Made by a program: the position numbers and the translations under genes
The notes under the pieces: model-generated
What the model was told of the DNA's origin: nothing
Seen by the model: only the letters and a program-made list of their open reading frames with translations
Databases searched by the model: none
From: Alphaproteobacteria bacterium UBA2903
GTDB lineage: Bacteria; Pseudomonadota; Alphaproteobacteria; CAAGCB01; CAG-977
Reading direction: 5' to 3'
NCBI GenBank assembly: GCA_002349565.1
Contig: DEDN01000030.1
Span: 20,856-84,855 of the forward strand
Length of the DNA stretch: 64,000 nt
Part shown: positions 1-8,813 of the stretch, piece by piece
Position numbering within the stretch: the stretch's first letter is position 1
How the letters are laid out: each line of letters begins with the position of its first letter

Positions 1-690
1 ATCGACGTTGTTGAAATAGCAGGTGGCGTTTGCGTCTTCGACGGCGCAGCGAACCGTTGAAGCGTCAACATTCTTCAGCAAAGTTTGAAAAGCCTCGCCC
101 GCTTTACCCGCGCGAATTTTAACGTTCAGCTTGTATGTCTTGCCGCCTATTTTTATTCTGTCCGCGCCGACAACGGTGACCGTTCCCTGCACAATCTTGG
201 ACGGATTGACGCCCGCCAAAGCGTCTTTGGAACGGGAATTGCTCATCAGCTGCGCCCACGAAACGGCTTCGGCGGCATTTTGTCTGCGCCGTTCTTCCGC
301 CGCTTCGTTTTTCTCCGCCGCCTGTTTTTCCGCGTCCCGCGGGACGGCGATTTCCGCCGATCCGCTTTCGATTGCGGGAACTGCTTTGAGCGGTTCGGCG
401 GGACGCACTTGTTTTCTGGGAAGCATCACGCCATTTTCCGCCAATTTTTGAACCGCTTTGTTGGACATGCCGTCAGCGTTCGCTTTCAAGTTGTCTATGC
501 GTTGACCGACGGCGGGCATCGCTTTGCCTTTTATCCAGTCCCCGATTTCGTCGGGTTTGATTCCCGCCGCGTAAAAAGCGCCGAAAAACACGCAAAGGAA
601 CAACGCGACAACAGACGGTCTTTTGACAAACCATATCAAAAACCGTCTGCCGTCGTCCAAAAAAAACAAAAACCCTTTGAGTATCTTCAT
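1..690 (-). CDS. Partial membrane-anchored hypothetical protein (no stop in window)
   Basis: The frame is open from an ATG at 690 to the window edge, so only the first 230 residues are visible. Residues 27-46 form one hydrophobic span after a basic N-terminus, suggesting an inner-membrane anchor. Residues about 105-140 are rich in Ala, Glu and Lys and look like a linker or short coil. Residues 169-188 ([20 protein letters not shown]) faintly recall the first strands of staphylococcal-nuclease-like domains, but the diagnostic acidic residues are not evident, so I do not assign that function. Two cysteines (about 215 and 224) could pair if the domain is periplasmic. The ATG overlaps the metG stop as ATGA (687-690), implying translational coupling. 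Function unknown. Confidence 0.7.
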   Translation of the reverse strand, partial: MKILKGFLFFLDDGRRFLIWFVKRPSVVALFLCVFFGAFYAAGIKPDEIGDWIKGKAMPAVGQRIDNLKANADGMSNKAVQKLAENGVMLPRKQVRPAEPLKAVPAIESGSAEIAVPRDAEKQAAEKNEAAEERRRQNAAEAVSWAQLMSNSRSKDALAGVNPSKIVQGTVTVVGADRIKIGGKTYKLNVKIRAGKAGEAFQTLLKNVDASTVRCAVEDANATCYFNNVD

Positions 691-2390
691 TCGTTCGGAT
701 CCGCGCCGTAGCGTTCACACAGTTCGGCGACGCGTTCCGGCGTGATTTTCTGGAACAAAGGCGTTTCGGGAACGGTGAACGGATGTCCCGCGGGCAGTTT
801 TTGCAGCTCTGCCGCCAAATCATCACCGACCCAGCCCAATTCGGCGGAGTTCAGGTTCAGCAGCTTCAGCATTTCAGCCGACGTTTCGGGAATGACGGGC
901 GCGGACAATACGGCGTACAAGCGGATGACGTTCAGCGCCATGCGCAAAATCATCGCCGCCTGTTCGGGGTTTTCTTTAATCACCGTCCACGGCGCGGCGG
1001 CGGTCAGATAGTTGTTGCCTTCCACCCAAATCGCGCGCAGCTCGACCAACGCCTTGCGAAATTCCATTTCACGCATGTATTTGGAATAATCGGCAATGCG
1101 GGCGGACAATGTGCGGACAAATTCGCGTTCCATATCGCCCCATTCGCCGCCGGCGGGAACAGCCGCGCCGATTTTGGACGCCGTCATTTTCAAAATGCGG
1201 TTGACGAAATTGCCCAAAACGTCGTTCAAGTCTTTGTTGATTGTCGCGGCAAAGCCCGTAAACGTAAAGCTTGAATCCGAATTTTCGGGCGCGTTTGCCA
1301 TCAGCCAGTAACGCCAATAGTCGGCGTTGAATTCGTCCAAAGCCTGATTGGTGAAAATGCCGCGTTTCTGCGATGTGGAGAACTTTCCGCCATAGAACGT
1401 CAGCCAGTTGAATCCTTTGATATAATCGACCTTTTTCCACGGTTCGCGCACGCCCAGCAAAGTCGCGGGGAACATAATCGTGTGGAAAGGAATGTTGTCC
1501 TTTGCCATAAATTCGACATAGCGGACATCGCGGGTGTCATACCACCAGTCTTTCCAGTTGCGGTGTTCGGGGTCTTTTTCCGCCCATTCCGCCGTCGCGC
1601 CGATATATTCGATCGGAGCGTCGAACCACACATAAAACACTTTGCCGTCAAAGCCGTCGCACGGAACGGGAATCCCCCACTTCAAATCGCGGGTGATGCA
1701 GCGTTCGCGCAATCCCTCTTTCAGCCATTTGCGGGCAATCGAAGTCACAACAACGGGCCATTCGGCTTCGTGGGAGTCGATGAATTTCGTCAATTCGCCT
1801 TCCAGCATCGGCAGTTTCAGGAACAAATGCTTGCTGTCCTTGATTTCCAAGTTGTGCGATCCCGACACGGCGGAACGCGGGTTAATCAAGTCCGTCGGAT
1901 CAAGCACGCGCGTGCAGTTTTCGCATTGGTCGCCGCGGGCGGCTTCGTATCCGCAGTGCGGGCAAGTCCCGACGATGTAGCGGTCGGGCAAAAAGCGCCC
2001 GTCATCAACGGAATAAACCTGTTTGATGGTGCGTTCCTCGATATAGCCGTTTTCCATCAGCTTTTTGCACATATGCTGGGTCAGCTTGGTATTTTCATCC
2101 GAAGACGACCGACCGAAATGGTCGAACGACAGGTTGAAGCGGCGATAAATATCCTTTTGGACTTCGTGCTGTTCGGTGCAGAATGTTTCGACATCCTGAT
2201 GTTTTTCCAGCGCCGCCAGCTCTGCGGGCGTACCGTGTTCGTCGGTTGCGCAAATAAACAGAACATCCTCGCCCGTTTGGCGCAAAAACCGCGAATAAAC
2301 GTCGGCGGGCAGCATGGAGCCGACCAGATTGCCCAGATGTTTGATGCCGTTGATGTACGGCAGCGCGCTTGTAATCAGATATTTCGTCAT
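687..2390 (-). CDS. metG: Methionyl-tRNA synthetase
   Basis: Class I aminoacyl-tRNA synthetase that charges tRNA-Met in the cytoplasm; 567 residues. The ATP-binding HIGH-type motif is HLGN at residues 18-21, after the typical opening [14 protein letters not shown] zinc knuckle follows (CPHC about 142-145, CENC about 155-158). The second ATP motif is the variant KFSTS (about 335-339) instead of KMSKS, a form seen in some MetG subfamilies. There is no C-terminal EMAP-like dimerisation domain. The frame stays open upstream to 2957, but the ATG at 2390 gives the family's N-terminus and the extension runs over a gene on the other strand. A possible promoter lies upstream in the divergent gap (TTGAAA, 17 bases, GTAAAA). 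Confidence 0.97.
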   Translation of the reverse strand: MTKYLITSALPYINGIKHLGNLVGSMLPADVYSRFLRQTGEDVLFICATDEHGTPAELAALEKHQDVETFCTEQHEVQKDIYRRFNLSFDHFGRSSSDENTKLTQHMCKKLMENGYIEERTIKQVYSVDDGRFLPDRYIVGTCPHCGYEAARGDQCENCTRVLDPTDLINPRSAVSGSHNLEIKDSKHLFLKLPMLEGELTKFIDSHEAEWPVVVTSIARKWLKEGLRERCITRDLKWGIPVPCDGFDGKVFYVWFDAPIEYIGATAEWAEKDPEHRNWKDWWYDTRDVRYVEFMAKDNIPFHTIMFPATLLGVREPWKKVDYIKGFNWLTFYGGKFSTSQKRGIFTNQALDEFNADYWRYWLMANAPENSDSSFTFTGFAATINKDLNDVLGNFVNRILKMTASKIGAAVPAGGEWGDMEREFVRTLSARIADYSKYMREMEFRKALVELRAIWVEGNNYLTAAAPWTVIKENPEQAAMILRMALNVIRLYAVLSAPVIPETSAEMLKLLNLNSAELGWVGDDLAAELQKLPAGHPFTVPETPLFQKITPERVAELCERYGADPNE

Positions 2391-2504
2391 GACAGCCTCG
2401 AAGCTCTTTGATAAAAAATACTGTTTGATTTTTACCCGCTTTTCGGACAACATTTCAAGGACAAAAACAGCTTTTGCCAAAATATTTGAATGGGAGTTTT
2501 TAAA

Positions 2505-3062
2505 ATGTTGCTTAATTTGCCCGACAGTATTCTGTTCCGCCCCGTCCGTCCGCAGGATTTGAATGCGGTGATGGAAATCGAAAAAGGGGCGTTCGATGCC
2601 GGTGTACAGGAAGGCAGCGATTTGTACGAAAAGCGGATTGACGCGTTTCGCGACGGTTTTCTGGTTGCCGAAGATTACGAAACGGGGCAAGTCGGCGCAT
2701 ATATCTGTTCCGAAATCTGGCACAAGGATATGGCGCTGGATTCGGAAACGCTCGCCCTCGGACACGATCCGCAGAAAGCCCACAATCCGCAGGGAACGCA
2801 GCTGTACATCACATCGTTTGCCGCGCGTTCCGATTGGCGCGGACGGCAAATCGGGACGGGATTGTTTCAAGCGCTGGAAAAACGGATTCGGACGAAATAT
2901 CCCGCCGTTGACGAATTCATTTTGATTGTGTCCGAAAAATGGAACGCCGCGCATCACATCTATGAAAAAGGCGGCTTCAAGGAAATCGGTCGGATTATCA
3001 ATTTCTTCACGCCCGACAACAAACCCGAGGAAGACGCGATTTTAATGCGCAAAGCCTTATAA
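2505..3062 (+). CDS. GNAT-family N-acetyltransferase
   Basis: A 185-residue single-domain protein of the GCN5-related acetyltransferase fold. It opens with the usual first strand ([18 protein letters not shown]). The acetyl-CoA pyrophosphate-binding motif A is [20 protein letters not shown], near residue 110. The C-terminal strand-helix [16 protein letters not shown] matches the family's typical Y-x-K-x-GF signature. Substrate is unknown; it could modify a small molecule or a protein N-terminus. The start is set at the ATG at 2505 because GGGAG at 2492-2496 is correctly spaced; an in-frame ATG at 2490 lacks a ribosome site. The gene is divergent from metG and its stop overlaps the convergent DUF4381 gene by 6 bases. 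Confidence 0.85.
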   Translation: MLLNLPDSILFRPVRPQDLNAVMEIEKGAFDAGVQEGSDLYEKRIDAFRDGFLVAEDYETGQVGAYICSEIWHKDMALDSETLALGHDPQKAHNPQGTQLYITSFAARSDWRGRQIGTGLFQALEKRIRTKYPAVDEFILIVSEKWNAAHHIYEKGGFKEIGRIINFFTPDNKPEEDAILMRKAL

Positions 3063-3524
3063 GTGTTCCGCCGCCCACTGCTTGGCGGTGGCGGCAAGCG
3101 GCGCGATATCCGCGTTTTTCAGCCGATCGGGCGGCAGATAAGCCGCCAGTTCGATTAAACGCGCCGCCCGTTTGTCCAATGCTTTGTTTTTCAGCGTTTG
3201 ACGCAAAAACGCGCTCCATTGCGCGCCATGCAAAGCGGCAACCTGCTCTTTCGGGAACTTCATCAGCGCCATACGCCGCAACAGTCCCAGCAAAGCCGTT
3301 ATTTTGTCGTATGCGTCGCCTTGTTTCGTTATGCGGTCGATTTCGGCAAACGTGTACGCTTTCGCCGTCAGCTTGCGGCGGTATTTCAAGGCAACGCGGA
3401 TTAAAACGGCAAAGACGATTACACCCGCCAGCATATACCATACGCTTGCATTCGGCGGGAAAGCCGACGGCATAGGCGGCAAATGAATGTCTTTCAATCC
3501 CGACAGATCGATATTCGGCTGCAT
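3057..3524 (-). CDS. DUF4381-type membrane protein
   Basis: 155 residues. A short N-terminal segment (PPMPSAFPPNASVWYM) is followed by one transmembrane helix (about 28-47) and a basic cytoplasmic domain with the LRRMALMKFP-x-EQVAALHGAQWSAFL pattern typical of DUF4381 proteins. In many proteobacteria these are encoded with a MoxR ATPase, a DUF58 protein and von Willebrand factor A proteins in the BatI/aerotolerance-type cluster, where their exact role is unknown. Here it is the last gene of a three-gene unit and its ATG touches the DUF58 stop at 3524. The von Willebrand partners that normally follow are absent: the next gene is a convergent acetyltransferase. Confidence 0.8.
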   Translation of the reverse strand: MQPNIDLSGLKDIHLPPMPSAFPPNASVWYMLAGVIVFAVLIRVALKYRRKLTAKAYTFAEIDRITKQGDAYDKITALLGLLRRMALMKFPKEQVAALHGAQWSAFLRQTLKNKALDKRAARLIELAAYLPPDRLKNADIAPLAATAKQWAAEHL

Positions 3525-4483
3525 TACCCTTTCCTTTCAAACAAAGCGGAACGAAGCGTTCGAATCAAATCGTCATCCGTTCGGACGGGAACATACAGCA
3601 TTTTGTGCGCCAAGCAAAAATCGGAAACACGCTTGCGCGCCGTTTCAAAACGCTGTGTGTACGCCGTGCGCCAATCCGCATCATCGGCGGGCAAAGTCAT
3701 CATGTTTTGTCCGTCGCTGACACGATACGTCCCCGACGGCGGCGGTGCGGCTTCCAGCGCGTCGAAAATTTGAACGCACACCACATCGCAATGCAGTCCG
3801 ATTGCCGCCAAATGTTTTTCGGAATCTTCGTCAAAGTCGTGAAAGTCGCTCAGCACGAACACGCGTCCGCCCGTTTTGCTGACACGTCGCAATTCCGCCA
3901 GAACGCCCGACAACGCGGGTTCGTTTTCGGCGGCGTTCAAATCGTCGCATGCGGCGGCGGTCGCGTTGAACACCTCCATCAGCCGCCGCATCTGGCGGTG
4001 CGGAGCGACCTTGACAAACCCGTTCGACGATACAATCAGCGCGCCGATTTTGTCGCCGTTTTCGCGCGACGCCCACGCCAAAGCCGCCAAAGCTTTTGCC
4101 GCAACCACGGATTTAAAGGCTTTGCGCGTGCCGAATTTCATAAAGCTGCGGAAATCCCCCAAAAACAAAACGGGACGGTCGCGTTCTTCGCGGTACAATT
4201 TGGTATAGGGCTTTCCCGTCCGCGCGGTTACGCGCCAGTCTATCAACCGCACGTCATCGCCCGCGTGATAGGATCGCACTTCGTCGAACTCCATGCCGCG
4301 TCCGCGAAACGGCGAACGGTGCTGTCCGAATCCTTCGGAGCGCGACACGCCGCGCGTATCAAACGACAGCAGCCGCACAAAACGCTTCATCGCCGTCAAA
4401 TCCGACAAAGCGACCGAAACGCCGTTTTCCCGATTTTCTTCGGTACGTTCGGCTTTCAGCAATGTGCGCAGTTTTTCCAGCAT
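3524..4483 (-). CDS. DUF58 domain protein (MoxR partner)
   Basis: 319 residues of the DUF58 family, proteins with a von Willebrand A-like fold encoded next to MoxR ATPases. The diagnostic core is visible: RGMEFDEVRSYHAGDD followed by VRLIDWRVTARTGKPYTK (about 80-120) and YREERDRPVLFLGDF after it. There is no predicted membrane segment, so the protein is probably cytosolic. It overlaps the upstream moxR stop and the downstream DUF4381 start by one base each, so the three products are made together. The biochemical role of DUF58 is not settled; complex assembly or maturation driven by the MoxR chaperone is the usual hypothesis. Confidence 0.88.
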   Translation of the reverse strand: MLEKLRTLLKAERTEENRENGVSVALSDLTAMKRFVRLLSFDTRGVSRSEGFGQHRSPFRGRGMEFDEVRSYHAGDDVRLIDWRVTARTGKPYTKLYREERDRPVLFLGDFRSFMKFGTRKAFKSVVAAKALAALAWASRENGDKIGALIVSSNGFVKVAPHRQMRRLMEVFNATAAACDDLNAAENEPALSGVLAELRRVSKTGGRVFVLSDFHDFDEDSEKHLAAIGLHCDVVCVQIFDALEAAPPPSGTYRVSDGQNMMTLPADDADWRTAYTQRFETARKRVSDFCLAHKMLYVPVRTDDDLIRTLRSALFERKG

Positions 4484-5460
4484 TACGGCAAAGGCACCCG
4501 TTTCAACAGCAAATCCAAAAAGCTGTCGGGCGTAATGCCCTCGGCTTCTGCTTCAAACGTCAAAATGACGCGGTGGCGCAGAACATCATGAACGATGCCG
4601 TGCACGTCTTCGGGCAGGACAAAATCGCGCCCCGCCAGCCACGCTTTCGCCCGCGCACAGCAGTCAAGCGCGATTGTGCCGCGCGGGCTTGCCCCGAAAG
4701 CGACCAAGCGTTTGAACTTTTCGCCGTATTTTTCGGGTTTGCGCGTCGCCATGACCAGCTGAATGACATATTCCTCCAAAGCGGGGGACAAATGCACGTT
4801 CAAAACTTCGCGGCGGGCTTCAAAAACGCGCTGCTGAGGCATAACCTCGACGGGGATTTCAGCCCCCTCCTCCAGCGCTTCGTTGCGGACAATCTGCAAA
4901 ATCCGACGTTCCGCCGCCGCGTCGGGCTGGTCGATTTTGACATACATCAAAAAACGGTCAAGCTGCGCTTCCGGCAAAGGATACGTCCCTTCCTGCTCTA
5001 TCGGGTTTTGGGTCGCCATAACCATAAACAAAGCGGGCAAACGATATGTTTTTCCGCCGACGGTGACTTGCCGTTCCGCCATGGCTTCCAGCAAAGCCGA
5101 CTGCACTTTCGCGGGCGCGCGGTTGATTTCGTCAGCTAAAATCAAGTTGTGGAAAATCGGTCCCGCCTGGAATTTGAAATCGCCCGTTTCGGGACGGTAA
5201 ATATCGCTGCCCGTAATATCGGACGGCAGCAAGTCGGGCGTGAACTGAATACGCTGATCGTCGCCTTCAATGGCTTCGGACAGTTTTTTGATTGCCTTTG
5301 TTTTCGCCAGCCCCGGCGCGCCTTCGACCAGCAAATGACCGTCCGCCAGCAAAGCGACCAACAGCTTGTCCACCAAATCCGCCTGTCCGACGATATTGGC
5401 GTTCATATAGTCTTTTAACCGCTGAAAACTGCGGGCGGCAACCGTTTTTTCCCGTTCCAT
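4483..5460 (-). CDS. moxR: MoxR-family AAA+ ATPase
   Basis: 325 residues. Walker A is EGAPGLAKTKAIK (about 50), the Walker B region is LADEINRAPAKVQSALLEAM, and the sensor-1 segment reads VMATQNPIEQEGTYPLPEAQ, all typical of the MoxR subfamily of AAA+ proteins. The Walker A lysine and Walker B Asp-Glu are intact, so ATP hydrolysis is expected. The family acts as a chaperone for assembly or metal insertion of partner complexes, often containing von Willebrand domains. It heads the moxR-DUF58-DUF4381 unit, 31 bases downstream of the GT87-like gene. No von Willebrand partner gene is in the window, so its client is unknown. Confidence 0.93.
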   Translation of the reverse strand: MEREKTVAARSFQRLKDYMNANIVGQADLVDKLLVALLADGHLLVEGAPGLAKTKAIKKLSEAIEGDDQRIQFTPDLLPSDITGSDIYRPETGDFKFQAGPIFHNLILADEINRAPAKVQSALLEAMAERQVTVGGKTYRLPALFMVMATQNPIEQEGTYPLPEAQLDRFLMYVKIDQPDAAAERRILQIVRNEALEEGAEIPVEVMPQQRVFEARREVLNVHLSPALEEYVIQLVMATRKPEKYGEKFKRLVAFGASPRGTIALDCCARAKAWLAGRDFVLPEDVHGIVHDVLRHRVILTFEAEAEGITPDSFLDLLLKRVPLP

Positions 5461-5491
5461 CGAAAACTCCTTTTATTCTGCTTTCTGTTAT

Positions 5492-6634
5492 TTAGTACGC
5501 GCGCCGCCTGCATGCAAGGGGCAGCAGAACGGCAATCACCGTTTGCATTGACACGCCGATTTTCGCCGCCCAAACGCCGTCAAAGAAAATCGCCCCGAAC
5601 GCCAAAACAAACAGGGGCAAGTCCGCTTTCAAATACCCGCGCCGTTCGGAATCGTACAGCAAAAACGCACCCGCCGCGGATAAAAGCGCGCCGTCCCCCG
5701 CCGCCGCAACGGGTGTCAGCAACACGCTTGCGGCACACAAAAACGCATTCTGCACAGCTTCTGATTTAAAGCGATACTTGAAAAACAGCTTATATCCGAT
5801 TGAAAACACATACAACACACAGACGGTCTGAAAAAGTATAGCGACAAAAGGACTTGCCCCGCCGCACAGCAAAATCCCCGCAGGCGACACAAAGCGGCAC
5901 GGAGCGGCTTTCAACGCCTGGAACGCCGCCGAAACAGCCGCGCCGTAAGCCGCAAAACCGTAGCGCATCCCTGCCGCAATCAGCAAAAAACCGCCGACCA
6001 AAGCCGCCGTCATCAACGCTTTTTTCTGTTTTCTAAAAGCAAACGCAAACAAGACCAAAGCGAACATCAGCGGCTCAGCCGCCAGCAATCCGCCGAAGAA
6101 TCCCGCCCGTTTCGGACAGTTTTCCGCCAGCATCAAAGACAGCACGGCGCAAGCGGCGACATACAGTCCGAAACCGCCGAACGCGAAATTCAAAAACGCG
6201 GCGGGCAAAGCGGCAAGCAGTAAAACGGAGATACGCAAAGGAAACAACGCGTACAGCGCAACGCCGAACAGAAAAAATCCCCAGAAAAACACAGTATCGA
6301 AATAGCCTATATACGGCAAAGGCATGAACGGCACGGCGATAAAAGCTTTGACGGGCGACGCGAACGCGGCAAAAGTCCCCCTGCTTTGCATTTTATTGCG
6401 CAAATACGCGGTTTGCACGGCGGAATCGTATGCGTCCGCGGGGGAGCTTTCCAACAATCGGAACGCCGCAAAATCCCCTGCGGCGTCTTCACCGATGACG
6501 CGCAAAGCCGAACTTTCCAAACGCGGCAAGCCGTCTTCATTATACATCGCCGACCGCAGCAGCAGAGTGTAAACCGTCATCGCGCCGATCAAAAACAGCA
6601 GCACCAGTTGAAAAAAGCGTTTTTCCGTACTCAT
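5492..6634 (-). CDS. Polytopic membrane protein, GT87 (DUF2029)-like
   Basis: 380 residues with about nine or ten hydrophobic helices. The first periplasmic loop after helix 1 carries GEDAAGDFAAFRLL and later AAFASPVKAFIAVPFMPL. This layout (an acidic D-F motif, a helix, then a proline-rich segment before the next membrane span) resembles GT-C glycosyltransferases of family 87, which use polyprenyl-phosphate sugars. The match is by architecture only and the donor and acceptor are unknown. The ATG at 6634 is preceded by AAGGATG at good distance. It sits between the DUF3800 gene and moxR on the same strand and could be co-transcribed with moxR. Confidence 0.6.
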   Translation of the reverse strand: MSTEKRFFQLVLLFLIGAMTVYTLLLRSAMYNEDGLPRLESSALRVIGEDAAGDFAAFRLLESSPADAYDSAVQTAYLRNKMQSRGTFAAFASPVKAFIAVPFMPLPYIGYFDTVFFWGFFLFGVALYALFPLRISVLLLAALPAAFLNFAFGGFGLYVAACAVLSLMLAENCPKRAGFFGGLLAAEPLMFALVLFAFAFRKQKKALMTAALVGGFLLIAAGMRYGFAAYGAAVSAAFQALKAAPCRFVSPAGILLCGGASPFVAILFQTVCVLYVFSIGYKLFFKYRFKSEAVQNAFLCAASVLLTPVAAAGDGALLSAAGAFLLYDSERRGYLKADLPLFVLAFGAIFFDGVWAAKIGVSMQTVIAVLLPLACRRRAY

Positions 6635-6668
6635 TAAGACATCCTTTTAAATTTCGGAAAGAATATAA

Positions 6669-7523
6669 TTACTTCACATCTTTGAACATAGCGACAGCGT
6701 TTTTCTTTTGCAGCGGATCGGAAACGACGATGCCGCCCATATTGAACCCCGCGCTGTTTGTAAAGCGGTGCTGAAGCTCGCGCAAACGGTGTCCGTAGCG
6801 TTCCCTCAGATCCAGCGCGGCGGGCTGAACGTGAACGTTATGCACAACATCCGCACAATAAACATAGCTGGCAATCGGAAACAAAAAAGCGGAACACAGG
6901 ATATCGCACAGCTGCAATCCCGCCAGATTGTTGCTGTGTCCGAAACACGGCATTTCCACTATGTTTTGATAAAGCGGATGCAGCACGCGGAATTTCTGCG
7001 TAAAAACGGAATGGGACACGTTGATGTTTTTCATATAATCGCGGCTGTCCGCAACGCAAAACCCGAAATCGTTCCGTTCTTTCAGATAATTGTCAAAGTA
7101 AGTGTATATGCTTTGAATCGACGACGTGTAAACCGCTTTGCCGTTGAACGGTTCGCCGGGGACTTTGACCCAGATGCGCCCGACGATGCGGATGTCGTAT
7201 TTGAAAAACAAATCGACGATCCTGTCCAAAAATCCGATGGCATGCCGCTGGACACGGTGTCCGCCGCGCATGGCGTTGCGGCGCAAATCCGCCCCTTTGA
7301 TTTCGGGAATGATGCGGTCCAGATATTTGTCCGTCTGGTAATTCAAGTGCGGGTAATAGCGGTATTTCAGCCCGATGAAATCATGAGTCAAATCATACAG
7401 GCATTCATGGTCGACAAAAATGCCGCCGATCGCCAAAACGGGCTGATGATTGCCGTCGGGATTTTCCACAACGGGCAAAGTTCCCAAATCGCCCGATTCG
7501 TCAATGTAGCAGATTTTAACCAC
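6669..7523 (-). CDS. DUF3800 domain protein
   Basis: 284 residues. The N-terminus KICYIDESGD is the hallmark of DUF3800 proteins, and LAGLQLCDILCSAF (about 190) is the second family motif; both carry acidic residues of a proposed RNase H-like fold. Enzymatic function is not established for most of the family, and members are scattered in accessory regions, often near mobile elements. The start is a GTG at 7521-7523, with GGAGG at 7528-7532 only four bases before it. A near-perfect hairpin (7540-7566) and a good promoter (7610-7638) lie directly upstream, so expression may be controlled in the leader. The downstream GT87-like gene is 34 bases away. Confidence 0.87.
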   Translation of the reverse strand: MVKICYIDESGDLGTLPVVENPDGNHQPVLAIGGIFVDHECLYDLTHDFIGLKYRYYPHLNYQTDKYLDRIIPEIKGADLRRNAMRGGHRVQRHAIGFLDRIVDLFFKYDIRIVGRIWVKVPGEPFNGKAVYTSSIQSIYTYFDNYLKERNDFGFCVADSRDYMKNINVSHSVFTQKFRVLHPLYQNIVEMPCFGHSNNLAGLQLCDILCSAFLFPIASYVYCADVVHNVHVQPAALDLRERYGHRLRELQHRFTNSAGFNMGGIVVSDPLQKKNAVAMFKDVK

Positions 7524-7539
7524 ACTTCCTCCGATACAA

Positions 7540-7566
7540 CTAAGACCACCCGAGGGTGGTCTTTAG
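7540..7566 (-). ncRNA. Leader hairpin of the DUF3800 gene (candidate DUF3800 RNA motif)
   Basis: On the minus strand the sequence forms CTA(A)AGACCACC, a CTCG loop, then GGTGGTCTTAG: 11 base pairs with one bulged A. It lies in the 5' untranslated region, ending 7 bases before the ribosome-binding site of the DUF3800 gene. No T run follows on either strand, so it is not a simple terminator. Small conserved hairpins upstream of DUF3800 genes have been described as the DUF3800 RNA motifs; I propose this as a member or relative without having compared it to the models. Confidence 0.6.
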
Positions 7567-7609
7567 GATTTGCAAGCCGATAAAGGACTTGCCGAAAAAT
7601 TACTTTTTC

Positions 7610-7638
7610 AGGATAGGAAAAAAGCCCCTGTCCGTCAA
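7610..7638 (-). promoter_or_regulatory. Predicted sigma-70 promoter of the DUF3800 gene
   Basis: TTGACG (7638-7633), a 17-base spacer, then TATCCT (7615-7610) on the minus strand. Transcription would start near 7603, giving an 80-base leader that contains the 7540-7566 hairpin. Confidence 0.65.
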
Positions 7639-7694
7639 GAAAAAAATCAAAAATTAACTTAAAAGCCGTATAAAGAAAACCAAAAGGAATAAAA

Positions 7695-8408
7695 ATGAAA
7701 GACACCGGACTGAAATCTTTTTACTCGTCAATGCTTGCGCCCTGCCCGTATATTGCGGGACGCGAGGAATCGAAACTGGCGGTTGACATATCGGGCGCGT
7801 TTGCATCGGATTGGAACAATTTGCTGAGCCGCGCCGGTTTTCGACGCTCGCACAGCGTTTGCTACATTCCCGCATGCCCGAATTGCAGCGAATGCATATC
7901 CGTGCGCATTCCCGTCGCGGAATTTCAGCCGTCGAAAAAAATGCGCAAAGTTCTGCGAATCAACGAAAACGCCAAAATCGCTTTTACGCCGAACATTGCC
8001 ACAACGGAACAATTCGACCTGTTTGCGGCTTATTTGCTCTGCCGCCATGCCGAAAGCGATATGACGCAAATGTATTACGAAGAATACCGCGCCATGATTG
8101 AAGACGCCAATGTCGATTCCGTTTTGATGGAAGTGCGCGAAAACGCGACCCTGCAAGCCGCGATGCTGGTTGATGTTCTGGATGACGGGTTGTCGGCGGT
8201 TTACAGCTTTTTCGACCCGAAGCAGCGCAGGCGCAGCTTAGGGACTTTTATGATTTTAAAGCTGATTGAAGAAGCGCGGAAAATCGGACTGCCGTATGTT
8301 TATCCGGGGTATTGGATAAAATCCGTGTCCAATATGGCGTACAAAGCGAAATTCCAGCCGCTGGAATACTTTGTCAACGGAATGTGGACGCGCTCACTCC
8401 CCGATTAA
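7695..8408 (+). CDS. bpt: Aspartate/glutamate leucyltransferase (Bpt, bacterial N-end rule)
   Basis: 237 residues, matching the Bpt/ATE family length. Bpt transfers leucine from Leu-tRNA to proteins with N-terminal Asp or Glu, marking them for ClpS/ClpAP degradation. Evidence is the N-terminal CPYIAGREESKLAVD, the cysteine cluster CYIPACPNCSEC (about 56-67) where ATE enzymes bind metal, the motif FQPSKKMRKVLRIN, and the C-terminal SLGTFMILKLIEEARKIG plus LPYVYPGYWIKSV and MAYKAKFQP. AAAAGGAATAAAA precedes the ATG. The last 15 bases overlap the convergent yjbQ gene. Confidence 0.95.
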   Translation: MKDTGLKSFYSSMLAPCPYIAGREESKLAVDISGAFASDWNNLLSRAGFRRSHSVCYIPACPNCSECISVRIPVAEFQPSKKMRKVLRINENAKIAFTPNIATTEQFDLFAAYLLCRHAESDMTQMYYEEYRAMIEDANVDSVLMEVRENATLQAAMLVDVLDDGLSAVYSFFDPKQRRRSLGTFMILKLIEEARKIGLPYVYPGYWIKSVSNMAYKAKFQPLEYFVNGMWTRSLPD

Positions 8409-8813
8409 ATGCAGCACGATGTTGCGAATGTGCGCTTCGGCGCGGTGTTCGCAAACATACAAAGCCTGCCACCGTCCAAACGCAGGCAATCCTTTGACAA
8501 CGGGAATGCCGACGGAAACATCCGTCAAAGACGTGCGGATATGGGCGGGCATATCGTCTTTGCCCTCGTAAGTATGGCGGTACAGGCGGTTGTCCTGCGG
8601 AACGGCGCGGTCGAAAAAGTCTTTCAAGTCCAGCATCACATCGGGATCAGCGTTTTCCTGAATGGTCAAGCTGGCGGACGTGTGCGTCATAAACACGGTC
8701 AGCAATCCCGTTTGAATCCCGCTTTGCCGCACAAAATCGCATACGGCGTTCGTAATGTTGACAAAGCTTTCGGGCTTGGTTTGCACGGAAAAAACGGTTT
8801 GCTTTTGAATCAT
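8394..8813 (-). CDS. yjbQ: YjbQ/UPF0047 family protein (secondary thiamine-phosphate synthase-like)
   Basis: 139 residues, the full family length. Conserved blocks are THTSASLTIQENADPDVMLD, YRHTYEGKDDMPAHIRTSLT and FGRWQALYVCEHR; their His, Asp and Arg residues form the family's putative active site. E. coli YjbQ has weak thiamine-phosphate synthase activity that can partly replace ThiE, but its physiological role is uncertain. The start overlaps the stop of the upstream gene by four bases (ATGA, 8810-8813), so the two form a small operon under the promoter at 9210-9238. Confidence 0.9.
   Translation of the reverse strand: MIQKQTVFSVQTKPESFVNITNAVCDFVRQSGIQTGLLTVFMTHTSASLTIQENADPDVMLDLKDFFDRAVPQDNRLYRHTYEGKDDMPAHIRTSLTDVSVGIPVVKGLPAFGRWQALYVCEHRAEAHIRNIVLHLIGE

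Noticed and set aside
2391..2957. A 189-residue N-terminal extension of MetG
   Set aside because: It overlaps the GNAT gene on the other strand and MetG homologues start at the [13 protein letters not shown] position.
7540..7566. Reading the DUF3800 leader hairpin as a simple terminator
   Set aside because: No T run follows on either strand, and it sits between a promoter and the gene's own ribosome-binding site.
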